Shown: piece after piece, positions 55,396 to 64,000 of the stretch
How positions within the stretch are numbered: the stretch's first letter is position 1
Layout: each line of letters begins with the position of its first letter
NCBI RefSeq assembly: GCF_000315485.1
Contig: NZ_JH992943.1
Span: forward strand, 329,594 to 393,593
Source: Bacteroides oleiciplenus YIT 12058
GTDB taxonomy: Bacteria > Bacteroidota > Bacteroidia > Bacteroidales > Bacteroidaceae
Length of the DNA: 64,000 bases
Direction of reading: 5' to 3'
Translations under genes and position numbers: made by a program
The notes under the pieces: model-generated
The model's database searches: none
Seen by the model: the letters and a program-made list of their open reading frames with translations, nothing else
What the model was told of the DNA's origin: nothing

Positions 55396-57933
55396 ATGAA
55401 ACGTATTTTTTATACTCTCCTTCTATTAACAGTCACAGTACTTTCACCAAGTGCTGCCGAACAGTTTGTGTCTTTTACCCAAACAGGTAACAGTCTCTCT
55501 CTCCTCTCCCCTGGGAACCGTTCGTTTACTATTCTTTGCAGTGGTCGAGATGAGCACAAAGGAGTGCTTATAGCCATAGATAATTTGCAAGCAGACTTTG
55601 AAAGAGTTTGTGGAGTGAAACCTGAAAAGGTAAACGGTACCGCAGATAATGTTAAAATTATCATAGGCTCAATAGATAGCAGTCCGATCATAAAACAATT
55701 GATAAAAGCAAAAAAGCTTGATGCGAATCTGCTCAAAGGCAAAAACGAAAAGTATATCATTACTACGCTCCATTCGCCATTGAAAGGCATTGAGGGTGAC
55801 GTATTGCTGATTGCCGGAAGTGACAAGCGCGGAACAATCTATGGTATCTACGAACTATCGAAACAAATGGGTATCTCACCTTGGTATTGGTGGGCAGATG
55901 TTCCCGTGCAACATCAAGATGCTATCTATATCAAGGAAGGTATTTACACCGATGGTGAACCCAAAGTGAAATATCGTGGCATCTTCATCAATGACGAATG
56001 GCCTTGCATGGGTGGATGGACCACCGAAAAATTCGGTGGATTCAATAGCAAAATGTATGTGCATTTGTATGAACTGCTACTGCGGTTGAAAGCCAACTTC
56101 TTGTGGCCCGCCATGTGGAGTGCGGCATTTTATGCAGATGATCCGATGAACAGTCCCTTGGCTAATGAGATGGGAATCATTATCGGCACCTCCCACCACG
56201 AACCAATGGCACGCAACCATCAGGAATATGCCCGCAACCGGAAAGCTTATGGAGAGTGGAATTATCAAACCAATAAACAGGGGGTAGACCGTTTCTTCCG
56301 CGAAGGTATCGAACGTATGAAAGGAAAAGAAGAAGTAGTAACTATTGCCATGCGTGGTGACGGAGATGCTCCGATGGGATCTGATACAGACACTCGCTTA
56401 TTAGAAAACATTGTGAAAGAACAGCGCAAGATTATAGCCAATGTAACAGGTAAGCCTGCTTCTGAAACTCCCCAGTTATGGGCACTCTATAGCGAAGTAT
56501 TGGAGTATTATGACAGAGGAATGAAAATACCTGATGATGTGATGATTCTGCTATGTGATGACAATTGGGGCGACGTTCGCCGCCTACCAGACTTAAATGC
56601 CAAGCAACATCCCGGAGGATATGGTATGTATTATCATGTCGACCTGCATGGAGCACCACGTGCTTATCAATGGCTGAACATGACACAAATCCAGCACATG
56701 TGGGAGCAACTTATTCTAACTTATCAGTATGGTGTAGATAAAATGTGGATATTGAATGTCGGTGATTTAAAACCGAATGAGTTCCCCACAGACTTCTTTT
56801 TGCGTATGGCCTGGAATCCTACAGCCTATACTGCCGACAATTTGATGGATTATACCCGTGATTTTTGTGAGCAACAATTTGGTGAAACCCAAGCTGATGA
56901 GGCTGCTCGTATATTAAATCTCTATTGCAAATATGCATCGAGAATTACGGCTGAGATGTTGGATAGTAAGACCTATAACCTCGAGAATGGAGAATTTAAA
57001 GCCGTTACCGATGAATTTCTGGCATTGGAAGCCTATGCTTACCGACAGTTCTCATCATTGCTTCAAGAGCAGAAAGATGCTTATAGAGAACTGATTCTGT
57101 TTCCGATTCAGGCAATGGCTAATCTTTACGAGTTATATTATGCCGTAGCCATGAACCGTAAGTTGGCTCAATGTGGAGATGTACGTGCTAATCATTGGGC
57201 CGACCGCGCTGAATATTGCTTTAAACGTGATGCAGAACTTTGCCATGATTATAACCATCATATTGCCAACGGTAAATGGAACCATATAATGGATCAGACA
57301 CATATAGGCTATACCAGTTGGGATGAACCGAAGGGCGGAAACATTATGCCCAAAGTGAAGCGTGTAACCATCTCCAAGAACACAACAGGAGGATATGAAT
57401 ACGAAGAGAATAACGGTGTAATAGTGATGGAAGCCGAACGTTTTGTCGATTGTAAGCAAGGTAGAGAAACGAAGTGGACGGTTATTCCCGATCTCGGACG
57501 CACACTCTCCGGCCTGTCCCTCATGCCTTATAATAAATCTATTGAAGATGCCTCTGTTTCATACAAATTCAAACTGAAGAATGATTTAAAGGATGTCCGC
57601 CTCCGTCTTATCTTGGACAGTACATTACCTTTTGTACAGGGTGGTCATAGCTATGCCATCAGCATTGATGAAAGCGAAGAACAGATAATTAATTACAATA
57701 AAGATTTGAACTGGGCTCATAACTACAGTAGAATGTATCCAGCTGGCGCCGCCCGCATCATTGAATCAAAAGTATCATTCATTAATGCTGATCTTAAAGC
57801 AGGTAACCATGTTCTGACTATTCGTCCGATAACTCCGGCTGTGGTTCTCCACAAGATTATAATAGATTGTGGCAGTGACGGCCCGAGTCATCTGAATCTT
57901 CAAGAAAGCAAGTTCAGTATGAAAGTAAAATGA
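55396..57933 (+). CDS. GH115 xylan alpha-1,2-glucuronidase
   Basis: An 845-residue exported protein with signal peptide (MKRIFYTLLLLTVTVLSPSA). GH115 hallmarks are a N-terminal domain (~25-175), WYWWADVPV, VKYRGIFINDEWPCMGGW, LLRLKANFLWPAMWSAAF, GIIIGTSHHEPMARN, MRGDGDAPMG, LCDDNWGDVRRLP, YYHVDLHGAPRAYQWLN, WILNVGDLKPNEFP. It removes (4-O-methyl)-glucuronic acid from internal xylose units of glucuronoxylan. Length matches the family without the extra C-terminal domain mass; the C-terminal beta-domain (~680-845) is present. 27 bp after the GH30 gene. Confidence 0.94.
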   Translation: MKRIFYTLLLLTVTVLSPSAAEQFVSFTQTGNSLSLLSPGNRSFTILCSGRDEHKGVLIAIDNLQADFERVCGVKPEKVNGTADNVKIIIGSIDSSPIIKQLIKAKKLDANLLKGKNEKYIITTLHSPLKGIEGDVLLIAGSDKRGTIYGIYELSKQMGISPWYWWADVPVQHQDAIYIKEGIYTDGEPKVKYRGIFINDEWPCMGGWTTEKFGGFNSKMYVHLYELLLRLKANFLWPAMWSAAFYADDPMNSPLANEMGIIIGTSHHEPMARNHQEYARNRKAYGEWNYQTNKQGVDRFFREGIERMKGKEEVVTIAMRGDGDAPMGSDTDTRLLENIVKEQRKIIANVTGKPASETPQLWALYSEVLEYYDRGMKIPDDVMILLCDDNWGDVRRLPDLNAKQHPGGYGMYYHVDLHGAPRAYQWLNMTQIQHMWEQLILTYQYGVDKMWILNVGDLKPNEFPTDFFLRMAWNPTAYTADNLMDYTRDFCEQQFGETQADEAARILNLYCKYASRITAEMLDSKTYNLENGEFKAVTDEFLALEAYAYRQFSSLLQEQKDAYRELILFPIQAMANLYELYYAVAMNRKLAQCGDVRANHWADRAEYCFKRDAELCHDYNHHIANGKWNHIMDQTHIGYTSWDEPKGGNIMPKVKRVTISKNTTGGYEYEENNGVIVMEAERFVDCKQGRETKWTVIPDLGRTLSGLSLMPYNKSIEDASVSYKFKLKNDLKDVRLRLILDSTLPFVQGGHSYAISIDESEEQIINYNKDLNWAHNYSRMYPAGAARIIESKVSFINADLKAGNHVLTIRPITPAVVLHKIIIDCGSDGPSHLNLQESKFSMKVK

Positions 57934-57973
57934 ACTTTGAGAGTTTTATTATAATAAACAGAAGACGAATTCT

Positions 57974-58957
57974 ATGAGACGAATAATAATTGCCATGAGT
58001 TTATGGTGTTTATTCTTAGGAACAGGTGTAATGATTGCAGAAACTGATGGCAGAGAAACAATCAACCTAAACAAAGAATGGACATACAGGTGTGGTGATT
58101 ATCATGATGCCCAACAACCGATATATGACGATTCAAAGTGGGAAGCTATAGGTTTACCTTATTCATTCAGTATACCTTATTTCATGTCTAAAGACTTCTA
58201 TGTAGGATACGGCTGGTATCGGAAACATCTCAGATTGGATAAATCGGACTTGACTAAACAGTTATTTCTGGAGTTTGATGGAGTATTTCAGGAAGCCGAA
58301 ATATTTGTTAACAGGCATCTGGCCGGAAGCCATATAGGAGGATATACAGGCTTTTGCATCGATTTCTCACAATATGCTGTAAGAGGAGACAATATTTTGG
58401 CGGTGAGGGGAAATAACCTTTGGTCGCCGAAAGTGGCTCCCCGTGGAGGCGAACATGTTTTCAGCGGTGGCATCTACTGCAATGTCCGGTTAGTGAAAAA
58501 GCAACCGGTACATTTGGACTGGTATGGAATTTCAATCACTACCCCTCGTTAGAAATAAATCAAGGTAGTGCGTCAGAAGTGCGGGTAAAGGCTTGTGTAA
58601 GGATACTCTGCCGGTTATGCGGCTGATGGAGATAAAATGACCTGGTGGCAGCCAGATAAAGAAGATCGTTCCATCTACTGGAGCCTAGATACCGAAAGGG
58701 TGCTTTTACTTCATCAGGTAAAAATAACTTTTGCACAATTAAAAGCATTCCGATATAAAGTTAAAGTTTCAAATGACAGCAATAACTGGTCACTCCTCTC
58801 TGACCAAACAAATAACTCTAAAGAGATAAAAGAACAAATTATAGAAAAAGACGATAAAATGAAGCTATGTTTCGTCCGAATAAGTTTTCCATATCAGGAC
58901 GGTTTCATATTACCCGTATTGTCGGAAGTAGAAGTAAAAGGGATTGTCTCTAATTAA
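57974..58957 (+). pseudogene. GH2-family glycosidase remnant: frameshift plus internal deletion
   Basis: The first 192 codons (signal MRRIIIAMSLWCLFLG; INLNKEWTYRCGD, WEAIGLPYSFSI, GYGWYRKHL, LEFDGVFQEAEIFVN) are the sugar-binding domain of GH2 enzymes, ending at TAG 58550-58552 after ITTPR. Adding one C to the CCCC run at 58542-58545 restores the frame into PSLEINQGSASEVRVKA, the expected start of the next GH2 domain. That frame then jumps at about 58595-58605 into a C-terminal discoidin-like piece (AGYAADGDKMTWWQPDKED, to VEVKGIVSN, TAA at 58957). The whole GH2 catalytic barrel is missing. It follows GH115 by 40 bp and was probably the last gene of the locus. Inactive. Confidence 0.85.
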
Positions 58958-59241
58958 GACATAACTACGTAGAGTTACTGCACAAAAAACTCTGCAACAG
59001 GACTTCAGCTAACAGTCACTCGATACTCGTTCTTCAAATCCTTAGTTTTGTCTTGCCAGCCAGTTTCCGAATTTGAACATCCTATCAGTCAGCTTGTGTA
59101 TTGCTTCGTTAAATGTGCAAACAGTCTATAAAATAGCATAGCTTTCCTAAAGGAAAATATTGTCAAAGCAAAATAAAACTTCCCTTATGTAACACTTCTT
59201 TCATTTTTGATGCCGCATTCTCTTTTCCTAATAATCCGCCT
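58958..59241. other. gap between the converging GH2 remnant and GH3 gene
   Basis: About 280 bp without a gene. A short stem AGAGTT (58971) with AACTCT (58988) has no T-run, and TTTCCT-AA-AGGAAA lies around 59142. No clear terminator. Confidence 0.4.
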
Positions 59242-61836
59242 TTACCTCATTATGCTTTTCCAGACACATTGCCTGTTCTTTATCGTCTCTTCTGAAGGCT
59301 GTCCGCCTCCCAAAGAAATTTGCACTTCTCCTTTCATTGGCACAAAGTTTCCAGCAACATCTACTACGGACAACTCTTTAGATGTCAGGACAAACTCTAC
59401 CATCTGTGATTCGCCTGGCTTTAGATTAATTCTCCTGAATCCCTTCAGAGCTCGAATCGGAGTTACAAAGTCACGAGGATTGGAGACATACAACTGAACA
59501 ACTTCCTCCCCTTCGTATTTACCCACATTCGATACTTCCGCTGTTACCTTAACTGATAGCTTATCCAGTGACGGCTGTACTTTTATCGTGTTATACTGAA
59601 AATCAGTATAACTCAATCCATATCCGAAGGGGTAAACAGGAATACCCGTAAAGTAACGGTAAGTACGATTCTTCATACTATAATCTTCAAAATCAGGTAG
59701 GTCATTTACGTTCTTATAGAAAGTCAGCGGCAAACGACCTGATGGATTATAATCTCCAAACAGGACATCAGCTATAGCCTGACCGCCTGCCTGACCACCA
59801 TACCATGCATTCAAAATGGCCGGAAGATGTTCGGATTCCCATTCAAGTCCGACAGCACTTCCTGTCATTAATATAAAAATGACAGGTTTACCGGTTGCAT
59901 ACAGTTCTTTCAGTAAGTTTTGCTGCACAACTGGAATAGAAATGGAAGTACGGTCTCCCCGCTTAAAACCATCTATTTCAACTTTCATTTCTTCACCTTC
60001 TACTTTTGCAGAAAGACCTCCGACAAAAACAACTACATCTGCGTCCTTTACAGAAGAAGCCGTTTGCCTGTAATCAGCTTTCCTTAGCGTCCCCATATCA
60101 AATTTGATTTCTGCATTATCAGCGTGCTGTACATAATGGATTTCCATCAGATATGATTTACCCTTTTCTGCATTCAGAGGATAATATGAGTTAATATTTC
60201 CGACTTTATTTTGCTTGACTCCGTCAATATACAAGTCTGCCATATCGTCGGCTTTTAATTCGAAACAAATCTCACCCGTCCGCTCAGGTTTAAAAACCGT
60301 AGTCCAAACGGCAGACATCTGTCTCGTAATAATGCTACTGCCTATCTCCTGTCCATCCCCCCACTGGTAATCGACATTCTTTTCCTGCCGGGATAAACCG
60401 GGGCTACCTTTCCACTGTGTATTCTGATAATAATCGGCCTTAAATCCTTGTTGCCCGTCATAGCTGAACAAATCATCATCATATGCAGAAGTGAAAATGA
60501 AATCATCTGTCAGATTAACTCCTTTCTCATAAATGACTTCCACCTGATCGCCTACCTTTCCCTTAATGCCTTCCAGAACAGTTGTCACACATGATGGATA
60601 ACCATAATAATTGGCAAGCAACACACTTTTATCATCCGCATTCGGTCCCACCACTGCTATCTTCTTTATTTTATTCATATCCAGAGGTAACAGTTGCTTT
60701 TCGTTCTTTAGTAATACAATAGATTGACGTGCCATTTTCAAAGCATGCGCCTTATGAGCATCACATTCCAGAACCGATATAGGTATATCCGAATAAGGCA
60801 CGCGGTCATCCGGATCGAACATACCCAAACGGAAACGAATTTCAAACAATTTCTTCAAAGAAACATCCACTTGTTCTTCCGTTATCAATCCTCGGACAAT
60901 AGCATCCGCCAAAGCCCGATAAGCTCCATTTCCGCACTCACAATCAGTGCCATGCAACACAGCATCCGCAGAAGCTTCTGCTGCATCCTCATGAGTATTA
61001 TGAGTATTATAGAAATCCTCGATAGCTCCACAATCCGACGTCACATATCCATCAAACTTCCACTGATTTCGCAAAATATCCATCATCAGCAGATCGTTGC
61101 CACAACATGGTTGTTCAAAAAATGAATTATAAGCACACATCACTCCCGTCACTTTAGCATCAACCACCAATTCACGGAATGCCGGAAGATAGGTATCCCA
61201 CAAATCATGATTACTCACCTCTGCATTATAAGTATGTCGGTTCCACTCCGGTCCGCTATGCACAGCATAATGCTTTGCACAAGCAGAAGACTTCAAATAA
61301 ACAGGGTCATCCCCTTGAAGCCCCTTTACGAATGCTACGCCGATAGCAGCAGTCAGATATGGATCTTCTCCATAAGTTTCCTGCCCTCTCCCCCAACGTG
61401 GGTCCCGGAATATATTGATATTCGGACTCCAATAAGTCAATCCTCTGAATATACCCGGAGTTCCTTTTCGGGCAGCATCATGATAGATGGCACGTCCCTC
61501 ATCCGAAGCATACTCTGCCATCTGATAAACCGACTTCGTATCCCAGGTAGCTGCCATTGCAATAGCTTGCGGAAAGGAAGTGACCGGATAAGGACTTCGG
61601 GCTACCCCGTGTAAACATTCGTTCCACCAATTATAAGCCGGAATTCCCAATCGTTCAATAGCAGGAGCATTATTCATCATCTGAGAAATTTTTTCTTCCA
61701 GTGTAAGGTGTCCCACTAAATCATTCACTCTTTCCTCTACCGGAAGATCCGGGTTCTGAAATTTGTACACTGTTTGTCCCGCCAGTCCAACAGAAAATAG
61801 AAACAAACTACAAATTAAGCTCAATTTTCTTTTCAT
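59242..61836 (-). CDS. GH3 beta-glycosidase with PA14 domain, probable beta-xylosidase
   Basis: An 864-residue exported enzyme (MKRKLSLICSLFLFSVGLAG signal). The GH3 N-domain has YNWWNECLHGVARSPYPVT, TYWSPNINIFRDPRWGRGQE, CAKHYAVHSGPEW and nucleophile Asp in GYVTSDCGAIEDF; the GH3 C-domain starts KIAVVGPNADDKS, is interrupted by a PA14 module (FKADYYQNTQWKGSP ... ELKADDMADLYIDGV), resumes VVFVGGLSAKVEGEEMK, and a FN3-like C-terminal domain ends the protein. The HGVARSPYP segment and PA14 insert are common in GH3 beta-xylosidases. It lies convergent to the xylan locus, with its own promoter, and could finish xylo-oligosaccharides in the periplasm. Confidence 0.9.
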   Translation of the reverse strand: MKRKLSLICSLFLFSVGLAGQTVYKFQNPDLPVEERVNDLVGHLTLEEKISQMMNNAPAIERLGIPAYNWWNECLHGVARSPYPVTSFPQAIAMAATWDTKSVYQMAEYASDEGRAIYHDAARKGTPGIFRGLTYWSPNINIFRDPRWGRGQETYGEDPYLTAAIGVAFVKGLQGDDPVYLKSSACAKHYAVHSGPEWNRHTYNAEVSNHDLWDTYLPAFRELVVDAKVTGVMCAYNSFFEQPCCGNDLLMMDILRNQWKFDGYVTSDCGAIEDFYNTHNTHEDAAEASADAVLHGTDCECGNGAYRALADAIVRGLITEEQVDVSLKKLFEIRFRLGMFDPDDRVPYSDIPISVLECDAHKAHALKMARQSIVLLKNEKQLLPLDMNKIKKIAVVGPNADDKSVLLANYYGYPSCVTTVLEGIKGKVGDQVEVIYEKGVNLTDDFIFTSAYDDDLFSYDGQQGFKADYYQNTQWKGSPGLSRQEKNVDYQWGDGQEIGSSIITRQMSAVWTTVFKPERTGEICFELKADDMADLYIDGVKQNKVGNINSYYPLNAEKGKSYLMEIHYVQHADNAEIKFDMGTLRKADYRQTASSVKDADVVVFVGGLSAKVEGEEMKVEIDGFKRGDRTSISIPVVQQNLLKELYATGKPVIFILMTGSAVGLEWESEHLPAILNAWYGGQAGGQAIADVLFGDYNPSGRLPLTFYKNVNDLPDFEDYSMKNRTYRYFTGIPVYPFGYGLSYTDFQYNTIKVQPSLDKLSVKVTAEVSNVGKYEGEEVVQLYVSNPRDFVTPIRALKGFRRINLKPGESQMVEFVLTSKELSVVDVAGNFVPMKGEVQISLGGGQPSEETIKNRQCVWKSIMR

Positions 61837-61865
61837 ATTAGTTTCAATACAATTTATTCTGAATG

Positions 61866-61873
61866 CAAATATA
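61866..61873 (-). promoter_or_regulatory. -7 element of the GH3 gene
   Basis: On the minus strand TATATTTG, a match to TAnnTTTG, about 30 bp before the ATG; -33 unclear. No TGTTACA repeats are seen here, so regulation may differ from the main xylan operon. Confidence 0.5.
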
Positions 61874-62002
61874 TCTCCTCTCCATTAAAGAAACTATAAA
61901 AAGAGACTTAACACGAACTTAAAAAACAAGCAATCTTACGAATTATTCTTTTTTTCATATTTGATGTCACGTTTACCAACTTCATTCGTCTTATCAATGT
62001 AA

Positions 62003-62524
62003 ATGGAACTTAAACAATTTAAAATATCCGTTCTTCCTCTCCGCGATAAGCTATTGAATTATGCGCGGAAGTTGACCGAAAGTCCGGACGATGCAGAAGA
62101 TGCCGTGCAGGAAGTCTTGCTCAAGCTATGGAACAAAAGGCTTGAACTGGAGCAGTACCGCAGTATTGAAGCATTCGCCATGACCATGACTCATAATCTC
62201 TGCATGGACATGTGGCGCACCAGGCATACTACCAACGTACCGCTGGAATATGTGCAGGATGCCACTCCCAGTGGAACACCGGAACGGCTGCTCGAAATAA
62301 AAGATGAAATCCGCCTGATGCGTGAAATTATCGATTCACTGCCTGCCTTGCAGCGCACCATCATGAAAATGAAGGACATCGAGGAATACGAAACGGAAGA
62401 GATTGCCAACATCACAGGCTGCAACCCGGAAGCTATCCGAAGCAACTTGTCGAGGGCACGGAAGAAAGTGAGGGAAATTTACCTGCAAACCATACAAGAA
62501 AGAATAAGGAGGAACCAAGCATGA
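62003..62524 (+). CDS. ECF-type RNA polymerase sigma-70 factor
   Basis: A 173-residue sigma factor with region 2 (RKLTESPDDAEDAVQEVLLKLW, MTMTHNLCMDMWR) and region 4 (LPALQRTIMKMKDIEEYETEEI then TGCNPEAIRSNLSRARKKVRE helix-turn-helix). No extra domain. Its last codons overlap the ATG of the next gene (ATGA at 62521-62524), the usual coupling of ECF sigma and anti-sigma. Target genes cannot be read from this window. Confidence 0.95.
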   Translation: MELKQFKISVLPLRDKLLNYARKLTESPDDAEDAVQEVLLKLWNKRLELEQYRSIEAFAMTMTHNLCMDMWRTRHTTNVPLEYVQDATPSGTPERLLEIKDEIRLMREIIDSLPALQRTIMKMKDIEEYETEEIANITGCNPEAIRSNLSRARKKVREIYLQTIQERIRRNQA

Positions 62525-62940
62525 AGATAGAAGAATTAATAGATCGCTATTTCGAGGGACAGACCTCGTGCGAGGAAGAACGTGAACTACGCTGTTTCTT
62601 CAACCGGGAAAATATACCCGAACACCTTCAAGTGTATCGTCCCTTGTTCATCTGTCTGGAACAAGAGGTAAAAGCATTCCAAGAAAAGAGTGTCCCTACA
62701 GCTAAGCTTCCCTCCCATCGCCGCCGCTTCATCTATATGATGAGCGGAGTGGCAGCCGGAATATTATTGCTTATCGGTATTGCCGGCACCAAACAATACC
62801 TTCACGTTACTCCAGAGAATTATGTCATCATTGATGGCAAGCAATATACCGACGACAATCTGGTACGTGAACAAGCTCTTGCCGCTTTTCGTGATATGCG
62901 GACCACAGAAGATGAAGTACTTGACCTGATGTTTGAATAA
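62521..62940 (+). CDS. small membrane protein, probable anti-sigma factor
   Basis: A 139-residue protein coupled to the sigma gene. Its cytoplasmic N-terminus (IEELIDRYFEGQTSCEEERELRCFF) resembles the zinc-free anti-sigma helical segment common in Bacteroidales ECF units, with one membrane helix at ~76-95 (MMSGVAAGILLLIGIAG) and a short periplasmic tail. No FecR domain. Function as anti-sigma is inferred from position, shape and coupling. Confidence 0.75.
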   Translation: MKIEELIDRYFEGQTSCEEERELRCFFNRENIPEHLQVYRPLFICLEQEVKAFQEKSVPTAKLPSHRRRFIYMMSGVAAGILLLIGIAGTKQYLHVTPENYVIIDGKQYTDDNLVREQALAAFRDMRTTEDEVLDLMFE

Positions 62941-62964
62941 TAGAAAAAATTAATAGATATGATT

Positions 62965-63408
62965 ATGAAAAAGTTCATTCGTACCCTGCTATGTTGCCTG
63001 CTGTTACTATTCAGCACCGGCATGTACGCCCAAAAAGGGCTACAAATAGCTTCCGTATTTCAAAAATACGGCAACCAGAAAGGGGCTACCTACGTGGAAC
63101 TGTCCAAAATGCTATCCAAGAACTGGGACATCACCCACTATCAGAGCCTGAAACTGGCGAAAGCAGAAAAAGCATTGCCCGAAATTTACCGTTGCCTGGA
63201 AGCTGACCGCGAACACGCCAAGAAGATAAAAGAAGTAGTGACTGACGGACAAATACAATCAGGTTACTACCAGTTGCCTCCATTACAGAATAAGACTAAC
63301 CGTTTCATACTGTTCCGGCTTGGAAAGAAAGGTGAAGCCACACTTATCTATATCGAAGGCGAAATAGACAGTGACGACCTTGTTACACTGATATTCAGCA
63401 AAGATTAA
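62965..63408 (+). CDS. small exported protein of DUF4252/DUF6108-like type
   Basis: About 147 residues; ATG 62965 (or 62959) gives signal MKKFIRTLLCCLLLLFSTGM ending YAQ. The mature part (GLQIASVFQKYGNQKGATYV, EALPEIYR-like and YIEGEIDSDDLVTLIF) resembles small periplasmic proteins that often accompany ECF sigma units in Bacteroides. The exact family is uncertain and no activity is known. 24 bp after the probable anti-sigma gene. Confidence 0.75.
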   Translation: MKKFIRTLLCCLLLLFSTGMYAQKGLQIASVFQKYGNQKGATYVELSKMLSKNWDITHYQSLKLAKAEKALPEIYRCLEADREHAKKIKEVVTDGQIQSGYYQLPPLQNKTNRFILFRLGKKGEATLIYIEGEIDSDDLVTLIFSKD

Positions 63409-63442
63409 CTCTGAAAATTATAAATCACAAATTATAAAACTT

Positions 63443-64000
63443 ATGAAACGAACATTCTTTTTATTCCTGCTTATGACTTCCATGGCGGTCATGGCACAAG
63501 AAAGCATCCCACAAGACACCACTCTTTACCTCAATGGACGTAAAGTTGTCATCAAGGAGCGTGACGGCAAAATTAAAGTAAAGATGTACGAAGCCAAAAC
63601 TGAAAACGATACCATAGAGAATACACAAGTGTTTGAAGGTGTATATCTGGACGGCCGCAGTATCGAACGAACCACTACCGTATCCGTACCCTTTATGAAA
63701 AAGAAAAAAGGCAACTATCGCTTCGATCCGCATTATCCTGCCTTTTACTTTGGCTTCGACAAGCTGGCAGGCAGCAAGTTTCAATATTCTGCTGAAGTCC
63801 CCCAACTCGGTTCCAAGTCCTGGGAATGGGGTATCAACCTGTTCAATACCGGGGTTGCCATCACTCCTAACAATCACTGGGGACTGACTACCACCCTCGG
63901 TTTTGCCCGCATAGTCCATAAACTGGATGATAATTATGGCTTCGAAAAACTGGATGGCATCACCGTTTGTCGCCCGGCTGAAGGAGATACTGAATATCAG
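63443..64000 (+). CDS. exported outer-membrane-type protein, cut by the window end
   Basis: ATG 63443 opens a frame without a stop to the last base (186 codons). Signal peptide MKRTFFLFLLMTSMAVMAQ. After a charged segment rich in Lys and Glu (IKERDGKIKVKMYEAKT) come alternating strands such as HYPAFYFGFDKL, SWEWGINLFNTGVAITPNNH and WGLTTTLGFARI, suggestive of an outer membrane beta-barrel. Probably the fourth gene of the sigma unit and perhaps one of its outputs. Confidence 0.8.
   Translation, partial: MKRTFFLFLLMTSMAVMAQESIPQDTTLYLNGRKVVIKERDGKIKVKMYEAKTENDTIENTQVFEGVYLDGRSIERTTTVSVPFMKKKKGNYRFDPHYPAFYFGFDKLAGSKFQYSAEVPQLGSKSWEWGINLFNTGVAITPNNHWGLTTTLGFARIVHKLDDNYGFEKLDGITVCRPAEGDTEYQ

Noticed and set aside
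58420..58626. Separate small gene overlapping the GH2 remnant
   Set aside because: Its C-terminal part is the shifted frame of the same GH2 protein, and its N-terminal part is a shadow.

Overview
The window looks like a chromosome segment of a gut Bacteroides (Bacteroidota). The evidence is repeated SusC/SusD pairs, a hybrid two-component system regulator, lipoproteins with a Cys after a short signal, little Shine-Dalgarno signal, and promoters of the Bacteroides type (TTTG, about 19-21 bp, then TAnnTTTG) before several genes. I see no tRNA, rRNA, CRISPR array, integrase or transposase. The two ends cut through genes.

Region 1 (1-22 kb) is an arabinan/L-arabinose locus. It opens with the end of an arabinan-type utilisation cluster: a SusC (5' cut off), a SusD, a small FN3-like lipoprotein and a GH43 endo-arabinanase. 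After a striking hairpin built of 11-bp repeats comes a catabolic series, all on the plus strand: galM, a sodium/sugar symporter, the Nudix-type regulator araR, araD, araA, araB, then GH127 and GH51 arabinofuranosidases, transketolase and rpiB. Together they take arabinan from cell surface to the pentose phosphate pathway. Two 17-bp palindromes before galM are good AraR operator candidates.

Region 2 (22-36 kb) is housekeeping: a GH28 pectin enzyme; a 2-oxoacid:ferredoxin oxidoreductase operon (TPR protein, ferredoxin, alpha, a 57-residue membrane protein, beta, gamma); a large porin with a solute-binding-like lipid-anchored or membrane protein; NAD synthetase on the minus strand; an orphan sensor kinase; and a PerR-like repressor with a perfect operator in its own promoter, followed by a reverse rubrerythrin.

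Region 3 (36-62 kb) is a glucuronoxylan-type utilisation locus: HTCS regulator, two SusC/SusD pairs, a DUF1735-type lipoprotein, a GH10-like lipoprotein, GH30, GH115, a wrecked GH2, and a convergent GH3. It follows the known tandem xus gene order of Bacteroidetes xylan loci. Three things are odd: the regulator has an in-frame stop right after its signal peptide; the GH10-like protein has lost its nucleophile and other active-site residues and is probably a binding protein; and the GH2 is frameshifted and internally deleted. The susC promoter carries four direct repeats at an exact 21-bp period, and two more of the same motif, also 21 bp apart, lie before the regulator gene: a candidate HTCS operator.

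Region 4 (62-64 kb) is an ECF sigma factor, a translationally coupled membrane protein (probable anti-sigma), a small exported protein, and the start of an outer-membrane-type protein cut by the window end.
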